From: Candidatus Marithrix sp. Canyon 246 | GTDB lineage: Bacteria > Pseudomonadota > Gammaproteobacteria > Beggiatoales > Beggiatoaceae | Assembly (NCBI RefSeq): GCF_001723685.1 | Contig: NZ_MCBX01000037.1 | Coordinates: forward strand, 1 to 64,000 | Length of the DNA stretch: 64,000 nt | Direction: 5' to 3' | In this document: positions 45,499 to 55,367 of the stretch, in pieces | Layout: each line of letters opens with the position of its first letter | Position numbering within the stretch: the first letter of the stretch is position 1 | Program-made: the position numbers and the translations under genes | The notes under the pieces: model-generated | What the model saw: the letters and a program-made list of their open reading frames with translations, nothing else | Told to the model about the DNA's origin: nothing | Database searches by the model: none

Positions 45499-46699
45499 TC
45501 AAGAACAACAAAAGCTATTACGGCATATTGAACTTAAAGTAAAGCGTTATCTTTACAAAGAGATAAATTGGCATAACCGATCTAGTCTAATCGTAGGGCA
45601 AAGAGGAGTCGGTAAAACCACTTTAATGTTACAGTACCTTAAAGAACAATACCCTAATTCACCTAAAGCACTCTATATCTCAGTAGATAATCCATACTTT
45701 AAAACCATATCACTCTATGAGTTTGCTTCAGATTTTGAGAAGTATGGAGGTGAGATAATTTTTATAGATGAGATACATAAATATAAAGATTGGTCATCAC
45801 ATATCAAAGCTATCTATGATACAACTGAACTCAAGTTAGTTATATCAGGCTCATCTATGATACAGATTCATAGTCAAGAAGCTGATTTGAGTAGGCGTAT
45901 TAGACTGTATCGTTTAGCAAACCTCTCTTTTAGAGAATATCTAATCTTTAAAGATATTGCTATTTTTCCCTCATACTCAATTCCAGATATTTTTGAAAAT
46001 CATATAACTATTGCAAATGATATACTAACTAAGATTAAACCATTAGAACATTTTAATGATTATCTTAGTGGTGGATGTTATCCTTTTATATTGAAAGGAT
46101 ATGATAGTTATAATCATCTGCTTATAGGTGTACTCAATCAGATATTAGAAGGTGATTTGCCTTATGTGACTAATATAAATTATTCACAAATAGATAAAAT
46201 CAAAAAATTGGTTTATCTTTTAAGCACTTCTGTTCCCATGAAACCTAATATTAGCAAACTAGCTACTGCAATAGAGATTTCCAGATTAACATTGTTAGAA
46301 TATATTCATTATCTGGAATTAGGTAGCATAACCAATAGTGTTAATCAAAAAGCAAGAGGCTATGGTGTTATAGAAAAACCTGATAAACTTTTTATGTATA
46401 ACACTAACCTAATGAATGCTATATCTCAAAATTGCAATAAGGGTACACAAAGAGAGACTTTTTTTGTCAATCAAATCAAGAGTAGTTTTTATAATGAAGC
46501 CACGCTTATAGATGAAAATATACTTTTATCTTCTTACGGTGACTTTATTATTTCAAACCAATATACTGTTGAGATAGGTGGGAAAAACAAATCGTTTCAG
46601 CAGATAAAAAATATCAAAAACTCTTTTGTAGTCGCTGATGATATAGATATGGGATTTGCTAATAAAATTCCTCTTTGGTTATTTGGATTTTTGTATTAA
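45476..46699 (+). CDS. AAA ATPase with DUF4143 domain
   Basis: 407 aa. An AAA_14-type ATPase domain with Walker A VGQRGVGKTTLM (about residues 39-50) and Walker B IIFIDEIHKYKDW (about 98), followed by SGSSM (sensor 1) and the DUF4143 region with a winged-helix part (LATAIEISRLTLLEYIHYLE). Such proteins are common in archaea and Campylobacterota; their role is unknown. Arginine is mostly AGA, unlike the neighbouring ettA, and an inverted repeat flanks the start, so recent transfer is likely. Confidence 0.75.
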   Translation: MLHFTIFFQEQQKLLRHIELKVKRYLYKEINWHNRSSLIVGQRGVGKTTLMLQYLKEQYPNSPKALYISVDNPYFKTISLYEFASDFEKYGGEIIFIDEIHKYKDWSSHIKAIYDTTELKLVISGSSMIQIHSQEADLSRRIRLYRLANLSFREYLIFKDIAIFPSYSIPDIFENHITIANDILTKIKPLEHFNDYLSGGCYPFILKGYDSYNHLLIGVLNQILEGDLPYVTNINYSQIDKIKKLVYLLSTSVPMKPNISKLATAIEISRLTLLEYIHYLELGSITNSVNQKARGYGVIEKPDKLFMYNTNLMNAISQNCNKGTQRETFFVNQIKSSFYNEATLIDENILLSSYGDFIISNQYTVEIGGKNKSFQQIKNIKNSFVVADDIDMGFANKIPLWLFGFLY

Positions 46700-46716
46700 T
46701 TTAATAAAGAAAAACT

Positions 46717-48387
46717 ATGGCTCAATATATTTACACAATGAATCGCGTTGGAAGAACCGTTCCACCAAAGCGACAAATACTTAAAGATATTTCATTATCC
46801 TTTTTTCCCGGCGCGAAAATTGGCGTTTTAGGCTTAAATGGCTCAGGTAAATCTACCTTGTTACGCATTATGGCTGGCATCGATACAGAATATACCGGTG
46901 AAGCACGCCCACAAACCGGTATTCGTATTGGTTATTTATCTCAAGAGCCACAATTAAACCCTGATAAAGATGTGCGTGGCAATGTTGAAGAGGGTGTTGC
47001 TGAAACTAAGGCTATCATAGATAGATTTAATGAAATCAGTATGAAATTTGCTGAACCAATGAGCGATGATGAAATGAATAGCTTATTGGAAGAGCAAGGC
47101 ACATTACAAGATGCTATTGATGCCGCTGATGCTTGGGAATTAGATCGACAATTAGAAATTGCCGCTGATGCACTGCGTCTGCCAGCTTGGGATGCTGATG
47201 TTACTAAATTATCTGGTGGTGAAAAGCGTCGTGTTGCATTATGTAGATTATTATTATCTGCTCCTGACATGTTATTATTAGATGAACCAACTAACCATTT
47301 AGACGCTGAATCAGTAGCATGGTTAGAAAGATTCTTACAAGATTATAGCGGCACCATTGTCGCTGTTACTCATGATCGTTACTTCTTAGATAATGTTGCT
47401 GGTTGGATTTTAGAATTAGATCGAGGTTATGGAATACCTTGGGAAGGTAATTATTCTTCATGGTTAGAACAAAAACAACAACGCTTAGCTCTTGAAGAAA
47501 AACAAGAATCATCTCGACAACGAACTATTAAGCAAGAATTAGAATGGGTTAGAAGTAATCCCAAGGGTCGTCATGCCAAAAGTAAAGCCCGTCTAGCTAG
47601 ATTTGAAGAATTGAATAATCAAGATGTACAACAACGTAATGCTACCCAAGCACTTTATATTCCACCCGGACCAAGACTAGGTGATTTAGTCGTAGAAGCA
47701 GAAAATCTTAGTAAGAGTTTTGGCGATGAAGTATTGGTAGAAAACCTCAATTTCAATTTACCAAAAGGTGGTATTGTAGGTATTATTGGTCCAAATGGTG
47801 CTGGTAAAACCACCCTGTTTCGCATGATGGTTGGACAAGAACAACCAAATAGTGGCAATTTACGCCTTGGTTCAACGGTTGAACTAGCATATGTAGATCA
47901 ATCGCGCGACGCACTTGATGATACTAAAACTGTATGGGAAGTTATATCAGATGGTCAAGATAATATTATTGTAGGTAAATATGAAACTCCATCCAGAGCC
48001 TATGTAAGCCGCTTTAATTTTAAAGGTACTGATCAACAAAAACGAGTTAAAGACTTATCAGGTGGTGAACGTAATCGGGTTCATTTAGCTAAATTATTGA
48101 AAAGTGGTGGTAATTTATTATTATTAGATGAACCAACCAACGATTTAGACGTAGAAACTCTACGCGCCCTTGAAGAGGCATTATTAAACTTTCCCGGTTG
48201 TGCGGTAGTAATTTCCCATGATCGCTGGTTTTTAGATCGTATTGCAACTCATATATTAGCCTTTGAGGGTGAAAGCAAAGTTACATGGTTTGAAGGCAAC
48301 TATGCAGACTATGAAGCAGATCGTCATCGCCGCTTAGGAACAGATGCTGATAATCCACATCGTATTAAATATAAGAAATTAAAGTGA
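46717..48387 (+). CDS. ettA: EttA, energy-dependent translational throttle ABC-F protein
   Basis: EttA binds the ribosomal E site and gates the first peptide bond according to the ATP/ADP ratio. Two ABC domains: Walker [10 protein letters not shown] and GPNGAGKTT, signatures LSGGEKRR and LSGGERNR, and Walker [12 protein letters not shown] and [11 protein letters not shown]. The N-terminal [20 protein letters not shown] is diagnostic for EttA, and 556 aa is right. It overlaps the next gene by 4 bases (GTGA). Confidence 0.96.
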   Translation: MAQYIYTMNRVGRTVPPKRQILKDISLSFFPGAKIGVLGLNGSGKSTLLRIMAGIDTEYTGEARPQTGIRIGYLSQEPQLNPDKDVRGNVEEGVAETKAIIDRFNEISMKFAEPMSDDEMNSLLEEQGTLQDAIDAADAWELDRQLEIAADALRLPAWDADVTKLSGGEKRRVALCRLLLSAPDMLLLDEPTNHLDAESVAWLERFLQDYSGTIVAVTHDRYFLDNVAGWILELDRGYGIPWEGNYSSWLEQKQQRLALEEKQESSRQRTIKQELEWVRSNPKGRHAKSKARLARFEELNNQDVQQRNATQALYIPPGPRLGDLVVEAENLSKSFGDEVLVENLNFNLPKGGIVGIIGPNGAGKTTLFRMMVGQEQPNSGNLRLGSTVELAYVDQSRDALDDTKTVWEVISDGQDNIIVGKYETPSRAYVSRFNFKGTDQQKRVKDLSGGERNRVHLAKLLKSGGNLLLLDEPTNDLDVETLRALEEALLNFPGCAVVISHDRWFLDRIATHILAFEGESKVTWFEGNYADYEADRHRRLGTDADNPHRIKYKKLK

Positions 48388-49013
48388 TAAAATTCATTAA
48401 ATTTCTTAGTATTTATATACTAATTGCTCACTGGCAAACATTTGTCTTCGCTGAAGACAAACTCTATTATCGTATTGCCAGTGGCTTAGCCACGGATACT
48501 GATTTACAAAAAATTGTGCGCGGTGATCTGGAAATTGATGATCGTCATACAGGTATTCTTGGCTTTGAATTAGGTAAACCTTTAGTGGAAGATGTTTATG
48601 GTTTACCAGTAGATTTAGTAGCTAAGGTTGGTTTGATACGCCATTTTGAACGCGGCTTACAAGATGACTTTAATCAATATACCTTATCAATAAAAGCCTA
48701 TTATAAAAAATTTCCTTGGTCAATTGGCACACGTTTAGGATTTGCCAATGGCTTATCTTATGTAGATCAAATACCCTTTGTAGAACGCGAAAGCCTTGAA
48801 GGTAGAAACCGAAATACTTCACATTTACTGCATCACATGGATTTAAGCTTTGATATGAATTTAGGTGATATTTTTAATAGCAAAAAATTAAAAAATTGTT
48901 TTTTTGGAGTTGCTATTTCTCATCGCTCTGGCATTTTTGGTAAAGTTAAATTTTATGGTGATGTTGATGGAGGTTCTAATTATAATATGTTTTTAATTGA
49001 ATGTTTGAGATAA
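48384..49013 (+). CDS. Outer-membrane beta-barrel protein, PagL/acyloxyacyl-hydrolase-like
   Basis: 209 aa with a signal peptide (cut near FVFA). The rest alternates as in a small beta-barrel. The end, [20 protein letters not shown], has a His and Ser in the spacing typical of PagL-like lipid A deacylases (HxS), followed by [12 protein letters not shown] and a terminal aromatic/Leu-Arg. The enzyme activity is not proven. The start is GTG at 48384, overlapping the ettA stop, so translation is coupled to ettA. Confidence 0.5.
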   Translation: MIKFIKFLSIYILIAHWQTFVFAEDKLYYRIASGLATDTDLQKIVRGDLEIDDRHTGILGFELGKPLVEDVYGLPVDLVAKVGLIRHFERGLQDDFNQYTLSIKAYYKKFPWSIGTRLGFANGLSYVDQIPFVERESLEGRNRNTSHLLHHMDLSFDMNLGDIFNSKKLKNCFFGVAISHRSGIFGKVKFYGDVDGGSNYNMFLIECLR

Positions 49014-49020
49014 GCTAGTC

Positions 49021-49053
49021 AAACCTGACAGGTTTTTAAAACCTGTCAGGTTT
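49021..49053. repeat. 33-bp dispersed palindrome, copy 2
   Basis: Same palindrome as 21285-21317, 7 bases after the stop of the beta-barrel gene. It can end the ettA transcript before queC. Confidence 0.85.
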
Positions 49054-49119
49054 ACTTAGCTTCTAATCAACCTTACATTATGTTGAGATTATTGTTTCAT
49101 TTTTTTGTAAAATCATCAA

Positions 49120-49773
49120 ATGACTAAAAAAGCCGTTATATTACTATCAGGTGGATTAGATTCTGCCACTACCTTAGCCATTGCTAAATCACAATCTTAT
49201 GATTGTTATGCCCTCAGTTTTGATTATGGGCAACGTCATCGCGTTGAACTAGAAGCTGCTACTAAAGTAGCAAACACATTAGGTGTTATTGAACATAAAT
49301 TCATTAATTTAAATTTAAATGACATTGGTGGCTCAGCTTTAACTGATAATAACATTAAAGTGCCTGTTGAAGGTATATCAGATGATATACCAGTTACTTA
49401 TGTACCAGCTCGTAACACCATATTTCTGAGCCTAGCACTAGGATGGGCAGAAGTATTATCAGCTTATGATATATTTATAGGCGTAAATGCGGTTGACTAT
49501 TCAGGCTATCCAGACTGTCGCCCGGAATTTATTAAAGCCTTTGAAACAATGGCAAATGTCGCGACAAAAGCCAGCGTAGAAGGCAAAAAATTCAAGATAC
49601 ATACACCATTGATTAATCTCAGCAAAGCTGAAATAATAAAAACCGGAATAGAGCTAGGAATAGACTATAACATGACAATATCATGCTATCAGCCTAATTC
49701 AAAAGGCGAAGCTTGTGGAATCTGTGACTCTTGCCGCTTGCGGGCTAATGGTTTTCGGGAATTAGAAAATTAA
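49120..49773 (+). CDS. queC: 7-cyano-7-deazaguanine synthase
   Basis: QueC turns 7-carboxy-7-deazaguanine into preQ0 with ATP and ammonia, in queuosine synthesis. The PP-loop SGGLDSAT (residues 8-15), the [17 protein letters not shown] and [18 protein letters not shown] blocks, and the C-terminal zinc cysteines SCYQP...[12 protein letters not shown] are all present. 217 aa is normal. The 3' end overlaps the convergent exporter gene by 12 bases. Confidence 0.95.
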   Translation: MTKKAVILLSGGLDSATTLAIAKSQSYDCYALSFDYGQRHRVELEAATKVANTLGVIEHKFINLNLNDIGGSALTDNNIKVPVEGISDDIPVTYVPARNTIFLSLALGWAEVLSAYDIFIGVNAVDYSGYPDCRPEFIKAFETMANVATKASVEGKKFKIHTPLINLSKAEIIKTGIELGIDYNMTISCYQPNSKGEACGICDSCRLRANGFRELEN

Positions 49774-50628
49774 TTCATCAAATTGATATATTGCTAAACC
49801 AATCAATACTATACCGCTGCCTAACCAAATTGTCATATGAATATTTTCACCATTTAAATATTGTCCTAAAATAAGTGCGATAATTGGCGTTATTAAAGTG
49901 ATTAATGCAACTTTTTTAACGTCAATGTTTTTGATTATATAATAATAAAACATAAATCCAATAACAGAGCCAAATATACCCAAATATACTATAGATAATA
50001 AGCCCCGTGTCGATATTGTAGTTGGTACAGTTTCTGTTCCTATTAATAACCAAGTTATTCCATAAAATGGTAAAGCTACTAATAATCCGCCTGCTGTCAT
50101 TGCTAATGCAGGAATGGAAACATTTTCGCGTTTTACCCAAACACTACTAAAAGAATATAAAAATACAGCAAGCAAAACAGCTAAGAAGCCTTTAATACTA
50201 TTGGCGTTAATATTTAATTCAGCATGAAAAATAATAGCTAAGCCTATGATACCTAATATCATTCCAGCCCATTTTTTGATATTAATGTCGCGTTCACCTA
50301 ACAAAATCATAGTGAATATGCTAGTAACGATTGGTGTCATCCCAAAAATAACTGAAATCAGCCCTGAAGGAATAAATTGTGCGCCCCAATAAGTGGTGAT
50401 CATTGCTCCATAAATAGCGATACTGACGGCAAAATAGCTACGGCGTGCGCGTTTATGCCAAGGAAATTTGACACGCATTAAGGCAATAATCACCAGACAT
50501 AAACTAGCAGCTAAGAGCATACGTGTAGTAACTCCGAATAAAACTCCTGTTTCACCGCTCCATTTTATAGCTAAAGGAGTTGTTGACCAAATCATAATCA
50601 CACCTAAATAGGCAATTGGGACAGACAT
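49762..50628 (-). CDS. EamA-family (DMT) membrane exporter
   Basis: About 288 aa with ten hydrophobic helices in two EamA repeats, as in drug/metabolite exporters such as RhtA or YdeD, which release amino acids or cysteine-pathway metabolites. [22 protein letters not shown] marks the end of the first repeat. The ATG at 50628 has an AGGA ribosome site 9-10 bases upstream. An earlier TTG at 50664 would fall inside the leader terminator and is rejected. A 5' leader with a Cys-rich ORF and a terminator precedes it, so expression probably depends on cysteine supply; this also suggests a cysteine-related substrate. Confidence 0.85.
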   Translation of the reverse strand: MSVPIAYLGVIMIWSTTPLAIKWSGETGVLFGVTTRMLLAASLCLVIIALMRVKFPWHKRARRSYFAVSIAIYGAMITTYWGAQFIPSGLISVIFGMTPIVTSIFTMILLGERDINIKKWAGMILGIIGLAIIFHAELNINANSIKGFLAVLLAVFLYSFSSVWVKRENVSIPALAMTAGGLLVALPFYGITWLLIGTETVPTTISTRGLLSIVYLGIFGSVIGFMFYYYIIKNIDVKKVALITLITPIIALILGQYLNGENIHMTIWLGSGIVLIGLAIYQFDELIF

Positions 50629-50647
50629 TGTATTAATTCCTGAAGGC

Positions 50648-50685
50648 AAAAAAAAAGGCCACAAACGTCAAGCGTCTGTGGCCTT
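50648..50685 (-). terminator. Intrinsic terminator in the leader of the EamA exporter gene
   Basis: On the minus strand a 13-bp stem (one G-U pair) with a 5-base loop is followed by U9, a textbook terminator, 20 bases upstream of the exporter start codon. Because it lies between promoter and gene, it must be read through or prevented from forming. Its 5' arm (ggccacagac) can instead pair with gtctgtgtgcc in the leader ORF (10 bp with one bulged base), giving an alternative fold. Confidence 0.9.
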
Positions 50686-50710
50686 CTTTTAATTATTAAT
50701 ATATTATTAA

Positions 50711-50773
50711 TTAATTCATGACATTCTCGGCACACAGACAAGCGCAACAATAGCTACGAATAATCGCAGACAT
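50711..50773 (-). CDS. Cys-rich leader peptide ORF (20 aa) upstream of the exporter
   Basis: ATG at 50773 to TAA at 50711 encodes MSAIIRSYCCACLCAENVMN: four Cys codons among six residues (9-14). The last two Cys codons lie in the bases that can pair with the 5' arm of the terminator. The ribosome site is weak. This is the build of a ribosome-mediated attenuator like those of his, leu or trp operons, with cysteine as the sensed amino acid. Confidence 0.75.
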   Translation of the reverse strand: MSAIIRSYCCACLCAENVMN

Positions 50774-50818
50774 TTTTGCCAAGGTTTTACTGTGTATAGA
50801 GAAATAATCATGCTGCTT

Positions 50819-50847
50819 ATCATAATTGTTGTATTAGTTTTTGTCAA
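50819..50847 (-). promoter_or_regulatory. Sigma-70 promoter of the leader-exporter transcript
   Basis: On the minus strand: TTGACA (perfect -35) at 50847-50842, a 17-base spacer, and TATGAT at 50824-50819. Transcription would start near 50812, 39 bases before the leader ATG. Confidence 0.75.
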
Positions 50848-50957
50848 GCTCTTTTTAATAACAACTAATACAAGCCGTAATTTATCCTTGTAAATTAGAT
50901 AAAACCTATGTTAGTTTAAAAGCTTCAAATTAATAATTACAACAAGGTATTTTGATT

Positions 50958-51719
50958 ATGAATAAAAAATATTTTATAGCTACTGTGTTTTTAGTATCCA
51001 TTCCTCAAATGGCACTAGCAGATGGTTATCGCTTTAAGGATGAAAAAACAATAGCACTATCAGATCATGATGATAAAAAAACTTGGAAGGGTGAAGGTGA
51101 ATTTGGTTTTACTCAAACTAGTGGTAATACTGACACTCAAAATATAATTGGAAAATTAGGAATTAATTATCTAAAACAAAGTTGGGAACATCAATTCAAT
51201 ATCGCTAGTTTGCGTGCAGAAGATAGCAATAAATTAACTGCTGAAAGTTATGGCTTGAAATTTCAAAGTAATTATAAATGGTCTGAAACACAATATTGGT
51301 TCAATAGAATTAAATATGAAGATGATCGTTTCAGTGGCTATGATTATCAAACTTCAATTAGTACAGGTTATGGATTTAATGTCTTTAAAACGAAAATGAC
51401 TAGCTTAAGTTTAGATATCGGTATAGGTTTTAGACAAAGTCAATTAATTGGTGCTACTGATGCTGAACAAGAACCAATTGCAGTTGCTAAAATTGACTAT
51501 AGCAAAAAAATTGGTAGTCATACCACATTTACTCAAGATTTTTCGATAGATGCTGGTAGTGAAAATATTCATAGCGAAGCCAATACAGGATTAAAGGTTA
51601 GTATTACTGATACTATCGCTATGAAATTCTCATATTCACTTAAAAACAATAGCGAAGTTCCCGCCAATGTCGAAAAAACTGATGGAATTACTGCTGTAAC
51701 TTTAGTATATGGTTTCTAA
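50958..51719 (+). CDS. DUF481 outer-membrane protein (YdiY-like)
   Basis: 253 aa from ATG 50958 with an AAGG ribosome site; the signal peptide is cut after ALA-D. After a short linker (KTWKGEGEFGFTQTSGNTDT, the typical DUF481 start) the sequence is a beta-barrel of amphipathic strands ending in Phe (TAVTLVYGF), as needed for outer-membrane assembly. The family is called putative salt-induced outer-membrane protein; the role is unknown. Confidence 0.85.
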   Translation: MNKKYFIATVFLVSIPQMALADGYRFKDEKTIALSDHDDKKTWKGEGEFGFTQTSGNTDTQNIIGKLGINYLKQSWEHQFNIASLRAEDSNKLTAESYGLKFQSNYKWSETQYWFNRIKYEDDRFSGYDYQTSISTGYGFNVFKTKMTSLSLDIGIGFRQSQLIGATDAEQEPIAVAKIDYSKKIGSHTTFTQDFSIDAGSENIHSEANTGLKVSITDTIAMKFSYSLKNNSEVPANVEKTDGITAVTLVYGF

Positions 51720-51735
51720 AAAAACCATGACGGGT

Positions 51736-53217
51736 TTAATCCATCATCACAGTTTTTAAACCATCATAATTACCATCAGCGGCTAACTCATAGCCGCTAA
51801 TATGTTTAGTAGTAGCCAAAACATGATCTTCATACCACAAAGGCACATAAGGCAGTTTCTTTAATAAAGCTTCTTGCAACTTCCTATATAAAACAGCCTG
51901 ATCTGATAACTTCGTTGCAGCACCAGCTTGATCAATCAAAGCATCTATTTCAGAATCATTTAAACGCCCTCTATTTGCACCATTAGGTGGCATAAACTTA
52001 CTATGAAACACGTATTGAAAAATATCAGGCATTTTAATTCCTACCCATGACAAACTATACATTTGAAAGCTTCCAGATTTTATATCGCCATAAAATGTAC
52101 CCCAATCATAAGTTCTTAAATCCATATCAATTCCTACATACTTTAATTGTTGCTGGATAACTGTTGCAACACGAATTCTAACAGGATTATTAGAAGTTTT
52201 ATAAGATAATTTGAAAGGATTTTCTTTGTTAAAGCCTAATTCTGCTAATAAAGCGCGAGCTTTTTCAGGATTATAATCGTAAGTTGGTAAATTTGGATGC
52301 CCAGCCCAATGAGTGGCAGGCAACATAAAACTACGTGCTATGCGAGCAGCATTACCAAGAACAGACTTAATAATTTCTTCACGATTGATTGCATATGCAA
52401 TTGCCTCCCGAATAGCAAATTTCCCAGTCACTTCATTTTCTAAATTAAAACCTAAATAACTAAAATTAGTACCTTGAACTTTAGTAATATTAATCTCTGA
52501 ACGTGTGTTTAACCATTCAATTGACTCAGCAGGTAAATCGTTTTGTAATATATCTACTTCTCCTCGCACTAACTTTAATGCTCTAACAACAGGATCTTTC
52601 ACTTCTACAAATTGAACCATTTGTCCATCTGATTGTCGTTGTATAGATAAATTACCAGTTTTTTCCCATTTAATAAATTTATAATCGCCACTTCCAACTG
52701 GTTTTTTATTAAAAGGGTGTTGATTATTTATCATATCTATTGGCAAAATGCCGATAACTAAACGCCCGGGAAATAAAGCATCAGCTTTGTCTAGGAAAAA
52801 TTCAATTGTATTATCATCTATAACCTTAATTTCTTTAATGACGCTTAAATTACCTTTATGAGGGGAAGCATTTTTTTTATCTAAAATAAAATCATAAGTA
52901 GCTTTTACATCTTGCGCGGTTAAATCATTGCCATTATGAAATTTTCGCCCATCAGTTCCTAAATTAAAACGATAATGTGTGGGTGTAACTTGTTTCCAAG
53001 TAGCTAACTCAGGTATAGGAAGTAAACTTTTATCAAAATCAACTAAACGACGATATAATAAACGACAAATTCGCGCAGAAGTAGCATCTGTAGCAAAACG
53101 AGGATCTAAATTTATTGGTGCTGCTGATAATCCAAAACGTAGAACATTAGTATCAGTTTCATTGCAACTTAATAATATAGGTATTATTATAATATATAAT
53201 AATAAAAGTTTTTTCAT
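51736..53217 (-). CDS. ABC transporter substrate-binding lipoprotein (peptide family, SBP_bac_5)
   Basis: 493 aa; the lipobox ILLSC puts the lipid on Cys18. The family pattern is complete: LRFGLSAAPINLDPRFATDA near the start, HNGNDLTAQDVKATYDFIL (about 95), and FAIREAIAYAINREEIIKSV (about 270). Members bind di-/oligopeptides or nickel for an ABC importer. No permease or ATPase genes are near, so it works with a transporter coded elsewhere or as a scavenging receptor. A GC-poor gap and a small ORF follow upstream. Confidence 0.9.
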   Translation of the reverse strand: MKKLLLLYIIIIPILLSCNETDTNVLRFGLSAAPINLDPRFATDATSARICRLLYRRLVDFDKSLLPIPELATWKQVTPTHYRFNLGTDGRKFHNGNDLTAQDVKATYDFILDKKNASPHKGNLSVIKEIKVIDDNTIEFFLDKADALFPGRLVIGILPIDMINNQHPFNKKPVGSGDYKFIKWEKTGNLSIQRQSDGQMVQFVEVKDPVVRALKLVRGEVDILQNDLPAESIEWLNTRSEINITKVQGTNFSYLGFNLENEVTGKFAIREAIAYAINREEIIKSVLGNAARIARSFMLPATHWAGHPNLPTYDYNPEKARALLAELGFNKENPFKLSYKTSNNPVRIRVATVIQQQLKYVGIDMDLRTYDWGTFYGDIKSGSFQMYSLSWVGIKMPDIFQYVFHSKFMPPNGANRGRLNDSEIDALIDQAGAATKLSDQAVLYRKLQEALLKKLPYVPLWYEDHVLATTKHISGYELAADGNYDGLKTVMMD

Positions 53218-53300
53218 AGTAAGTTATCCTTTTTTTTGATTAAGATAATATCTTAATATATAATATCATCTATTGCTAGGTTTTTTTAAGGAATTTTAAT

Positions 53301-53540
53301 ATGGTTTTTAATGCAAATCTGAATAGTTCATATGATTCAAGACAAAAAAAGAGTAAAACTCGTGTCTTCTTGTTGATAATGGTGGGATTATTGATAGCTG
53401 GTTATTTTCTGGTGCCAAAATTTTTAAAATTTAATTCAGCCGAAAAAACAGCACAAACTATAGAATCAAACGCAACTCTGACAGAGTCACAAATTGTGAA
53501 GGAGATTGAATTACCTAAATTAGAAGAGATTAAACATTAA
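53301..53540 (+). CDS. Small single-pass membrane protein
   Basis: 79 aa: a polar N-terminus (QKKSKTRV), one membrane helix (FLLIMVGLLIAGYFLVPKFL, about residues 28-47) and a short acidic periplasmic tail. Start ATG with TTTTAAGGAATTTTAAT upstream, a good AAGGA site. No family is recognised. Confidence 0.6.
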   Translation: MVFNANLNSSYDSRQKKSKTRVFLLIMVGLLIAGYFLVPKFLKFNSAEKTAQTIESNATLTESQIVKEIELPKLEEIKH

Positions 53541-53544
53541 TTTT

Positions 53545-53569
53545 GTAGGGGAATATTTAGAACCCCTAC
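53545..53569 (+). terminator. Hairpin after the small membrane protein gene
   Basis: A 7-bp stem (gtagggg / cccctac) with an 11-base loop lies 4 bases after the stop at 53540, between convergent genes. Confidence 0.4.
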
Positions 53570-53580
53570 CATATGAATAA

Positions 53581-53760
53581 TTAAGGCATATCTTTTTTTG
53601 GTTTTTTCCAATCAAAAATTATTTCACTTTCTGTAATATTTATATATTCATTTGCTTGACTATTTGTTGATATTGTTAATGCTCCTAAAACAATAGTTAT
53701 AAGAATAAAAGTATTAGTTGTTTTTTGAATGTGTTTATTTATATTTTTTAAAGTTTTCAT
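53581..53760 (-). CDS. Small secreted or membrane protein
   Basis: 59 aa from ATG 53760: MKTLKNINKHIQKTTNTFIL begins a signal-type helix that ends near NSQA, leaving a 23-aa acidic-basic tail (NEYINITESEIIFDWKKPKK). An upstream start at 53796 is less likely because it lacks a ribosome site. Unknown function. Confidence 0.45.
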   Translation of the reverse strand: MKTLKNINKHIQKTTNTFILITIVLGALTISTNSQANEYINITESEIIFDWKKPKKDMP

Positions 53761-53976
53761 GATTATTTTATTAATTATAAGCAGTAAATATACCATATGA
53801 ACTTAATACTTACTAAGTACCTAAGCACAAAAAATACCAATTTATAGTTTATATTTAGTAAAGCATTCACTTATAAAATATAATGTTTATAAAGAATCTT
53901 GAATTTATTGTAAAGAATATGTCAAAATGACTTTTATCCAATAAACTATTCCATTAATTAAAAAAAGGTTTATATA

Positions 53977-55257
53977 ATGAAGTGTAGATTCTGTAAGGTT
54001 TCGATTGTGACTATTGCAATCATTTTTTTAAGTTTTCTAATCGCATACCAATTTGTTGAGCCACCACCACCAAAAGAAATCAGTATGGCTACTGGTAGAG
54101 AAGGTGGAGGCTATTACAAGTCTTCTTTGCAATACCAAAAGCAGTTAGCGGCACAAGGATTTCACTTAGAAATTCAACCAACAGCAGGATCAATTGAAGT
54201 TCTGCAAAAACTCAAATCTGGAGAAGCCTCAATTGGGTTAGTGCAAGGTGGTACCGCAAAAGAAGTTGAAGGTTTGCAATCTTTAGCTAGTTTATTTTAT
54301 GAACCAGTTTGGGTTTTTCATCGTAAAGATCAGCCAATTAAATATTTATTTGATTTGCGCGGCAAACGCATAGCAGTGGGAGAAAATGGTAGTGGTACCA
54401 AGCCTTTAGCTATCCAATTATTGAGTTTTAATCATGTGACTCCAGACAATTCTAACTTTTTAAATTTGTCTAGTCGGAAAGCGGCAGCAAAATTAGCAGC
54501 TGGAGAAATTGATGCAGCTTTTTTTGTAACTTCTCCTAAAGCTGGTATTATTACTGAATTATTAAGTAATCCTGCAATTGAACTTCTAAATTTTAGACGA
54601 CATCTAGCTTATAGTAGCCGTTATCCTTTTTTAACTCATATTGAAATTGGAGAAGGCATGATTGACTTAGAAAACAATATTCCTGCTAACAATAAAATTT
54701 TATTAGCGGCAACAGCAAGTCTTGTAGTTCGCCAAGATTTGCATTCTGATCTGATTCCATTACTATTAAGAAGCTTAATCAAAGTTCATAAAAACGGTGG
54801 GATGTTAGAACAACAAGATCAATTTCCATCAAATAGGTTTGTAGAATTCCCAATGAATTCAACAGCAGAACACTATTTGGTATCAGGACCCAGCTTTTTA
54901 GAAAAGATTTTCCCTTTTTGGTTAGCTACTTCTATTGATAGATTAAAAATATTGTTAATTCCATTAATTGCTATTTTATTACCTTTATTTAAAGGGTTTT
55001 TACCAATATATACTTTTACTATTCGCCGTAAAATATTTCGTTGGTATGAATTGTTACGTGAAATTGATGAACAAATTCATAAGTTTTCAGAAGTCAATAT
55101 TATTGATGAAAAAATTGAGCGATTAAAATTTCTACAAAAAGAATTAATTGAACAAGTGTCAGTACCCCTATCACATATGGGTGAATTTTATGGTCTGCGT
55201 ATGCACATTAAATTAGTACTTGAACGTTTACAAGAACGACGGGATGAATTAGTTTAG
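53977..55257 (+). CDS. TAXI-family TRAP-type solute-binding protein with extra C-terminal region
   Basis: 426 aa. An N-terminal membrane anchor (residues 9-26) is followed by the TAXI fold: SMATGREGGGYYKSSLQYQ, LQKLKSGEASIGLVQGGTA, and GKRIAVGENGSGT. Beyond the ~290-aa binding domain is a second hydrophobic helix (ILLIPLIAILLPLFKGFLPIY, about 327-347) and a helical coiled-coil tail. Normal TAXI proteins lack this tail and are linked to TRAP permease genes, which are absent here. So it may be a membrane-anchored sensor rather than a transporter part. Confidence 0.8.
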   Translation: MKCRFCKVSIVTIAIIFLSFLIAYQFVEPPPPKEISMATGREGGGYYKSSLQYQKQLAAQGFHLEIQPTAGSIEVLQKLKSGEASIGLVQGGTAKEVEGLQSLASLFYEPVWVFHRKDQPIKYLFDLRGKRIAVGENGSGTKPLAIQLLSFNHVTPDNSNFLNLSSRKAAAKLAAGEIDAAFFVTSPKAGIITELLSNPAIELLNFRRHLAYSSRYPFLTHIEIGEGMIDLENNIPANNKILLAATASLVVRQDLHSDLIPLLLRSLIKVHKNGGMLEQQDQFPSNRFVEFPMNSTAEHYLVSGPSFLEKIFPFWLATSIDRLKILLIPLIAILLPLFKGFLPIYTFTIRRKIFRWYELLREIDEQIHKFSEVNIIDEKIERLKFLQKELIEQVSVPLSHMGEFYGLRMHIKLVLERLQERRDELV

Positions 55258-55367
55258 TAATAAGTTTAACTTATTAAACTAAACAATAAAAACAATTAGA
55301 CTTATTAAGCAAATAGTAGCATTATTGTAAACGATTAAATTTCAATCATATTCTTGGAGAATCCTTT

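Noticed and set aside
50648-50685. Terminator as the end of the upstream minus-strand transcript only
   Set aside because: There is no gene between it and the promoter at 50819-50847 except the 20-aa ORF, so it must act within the exporter leader.
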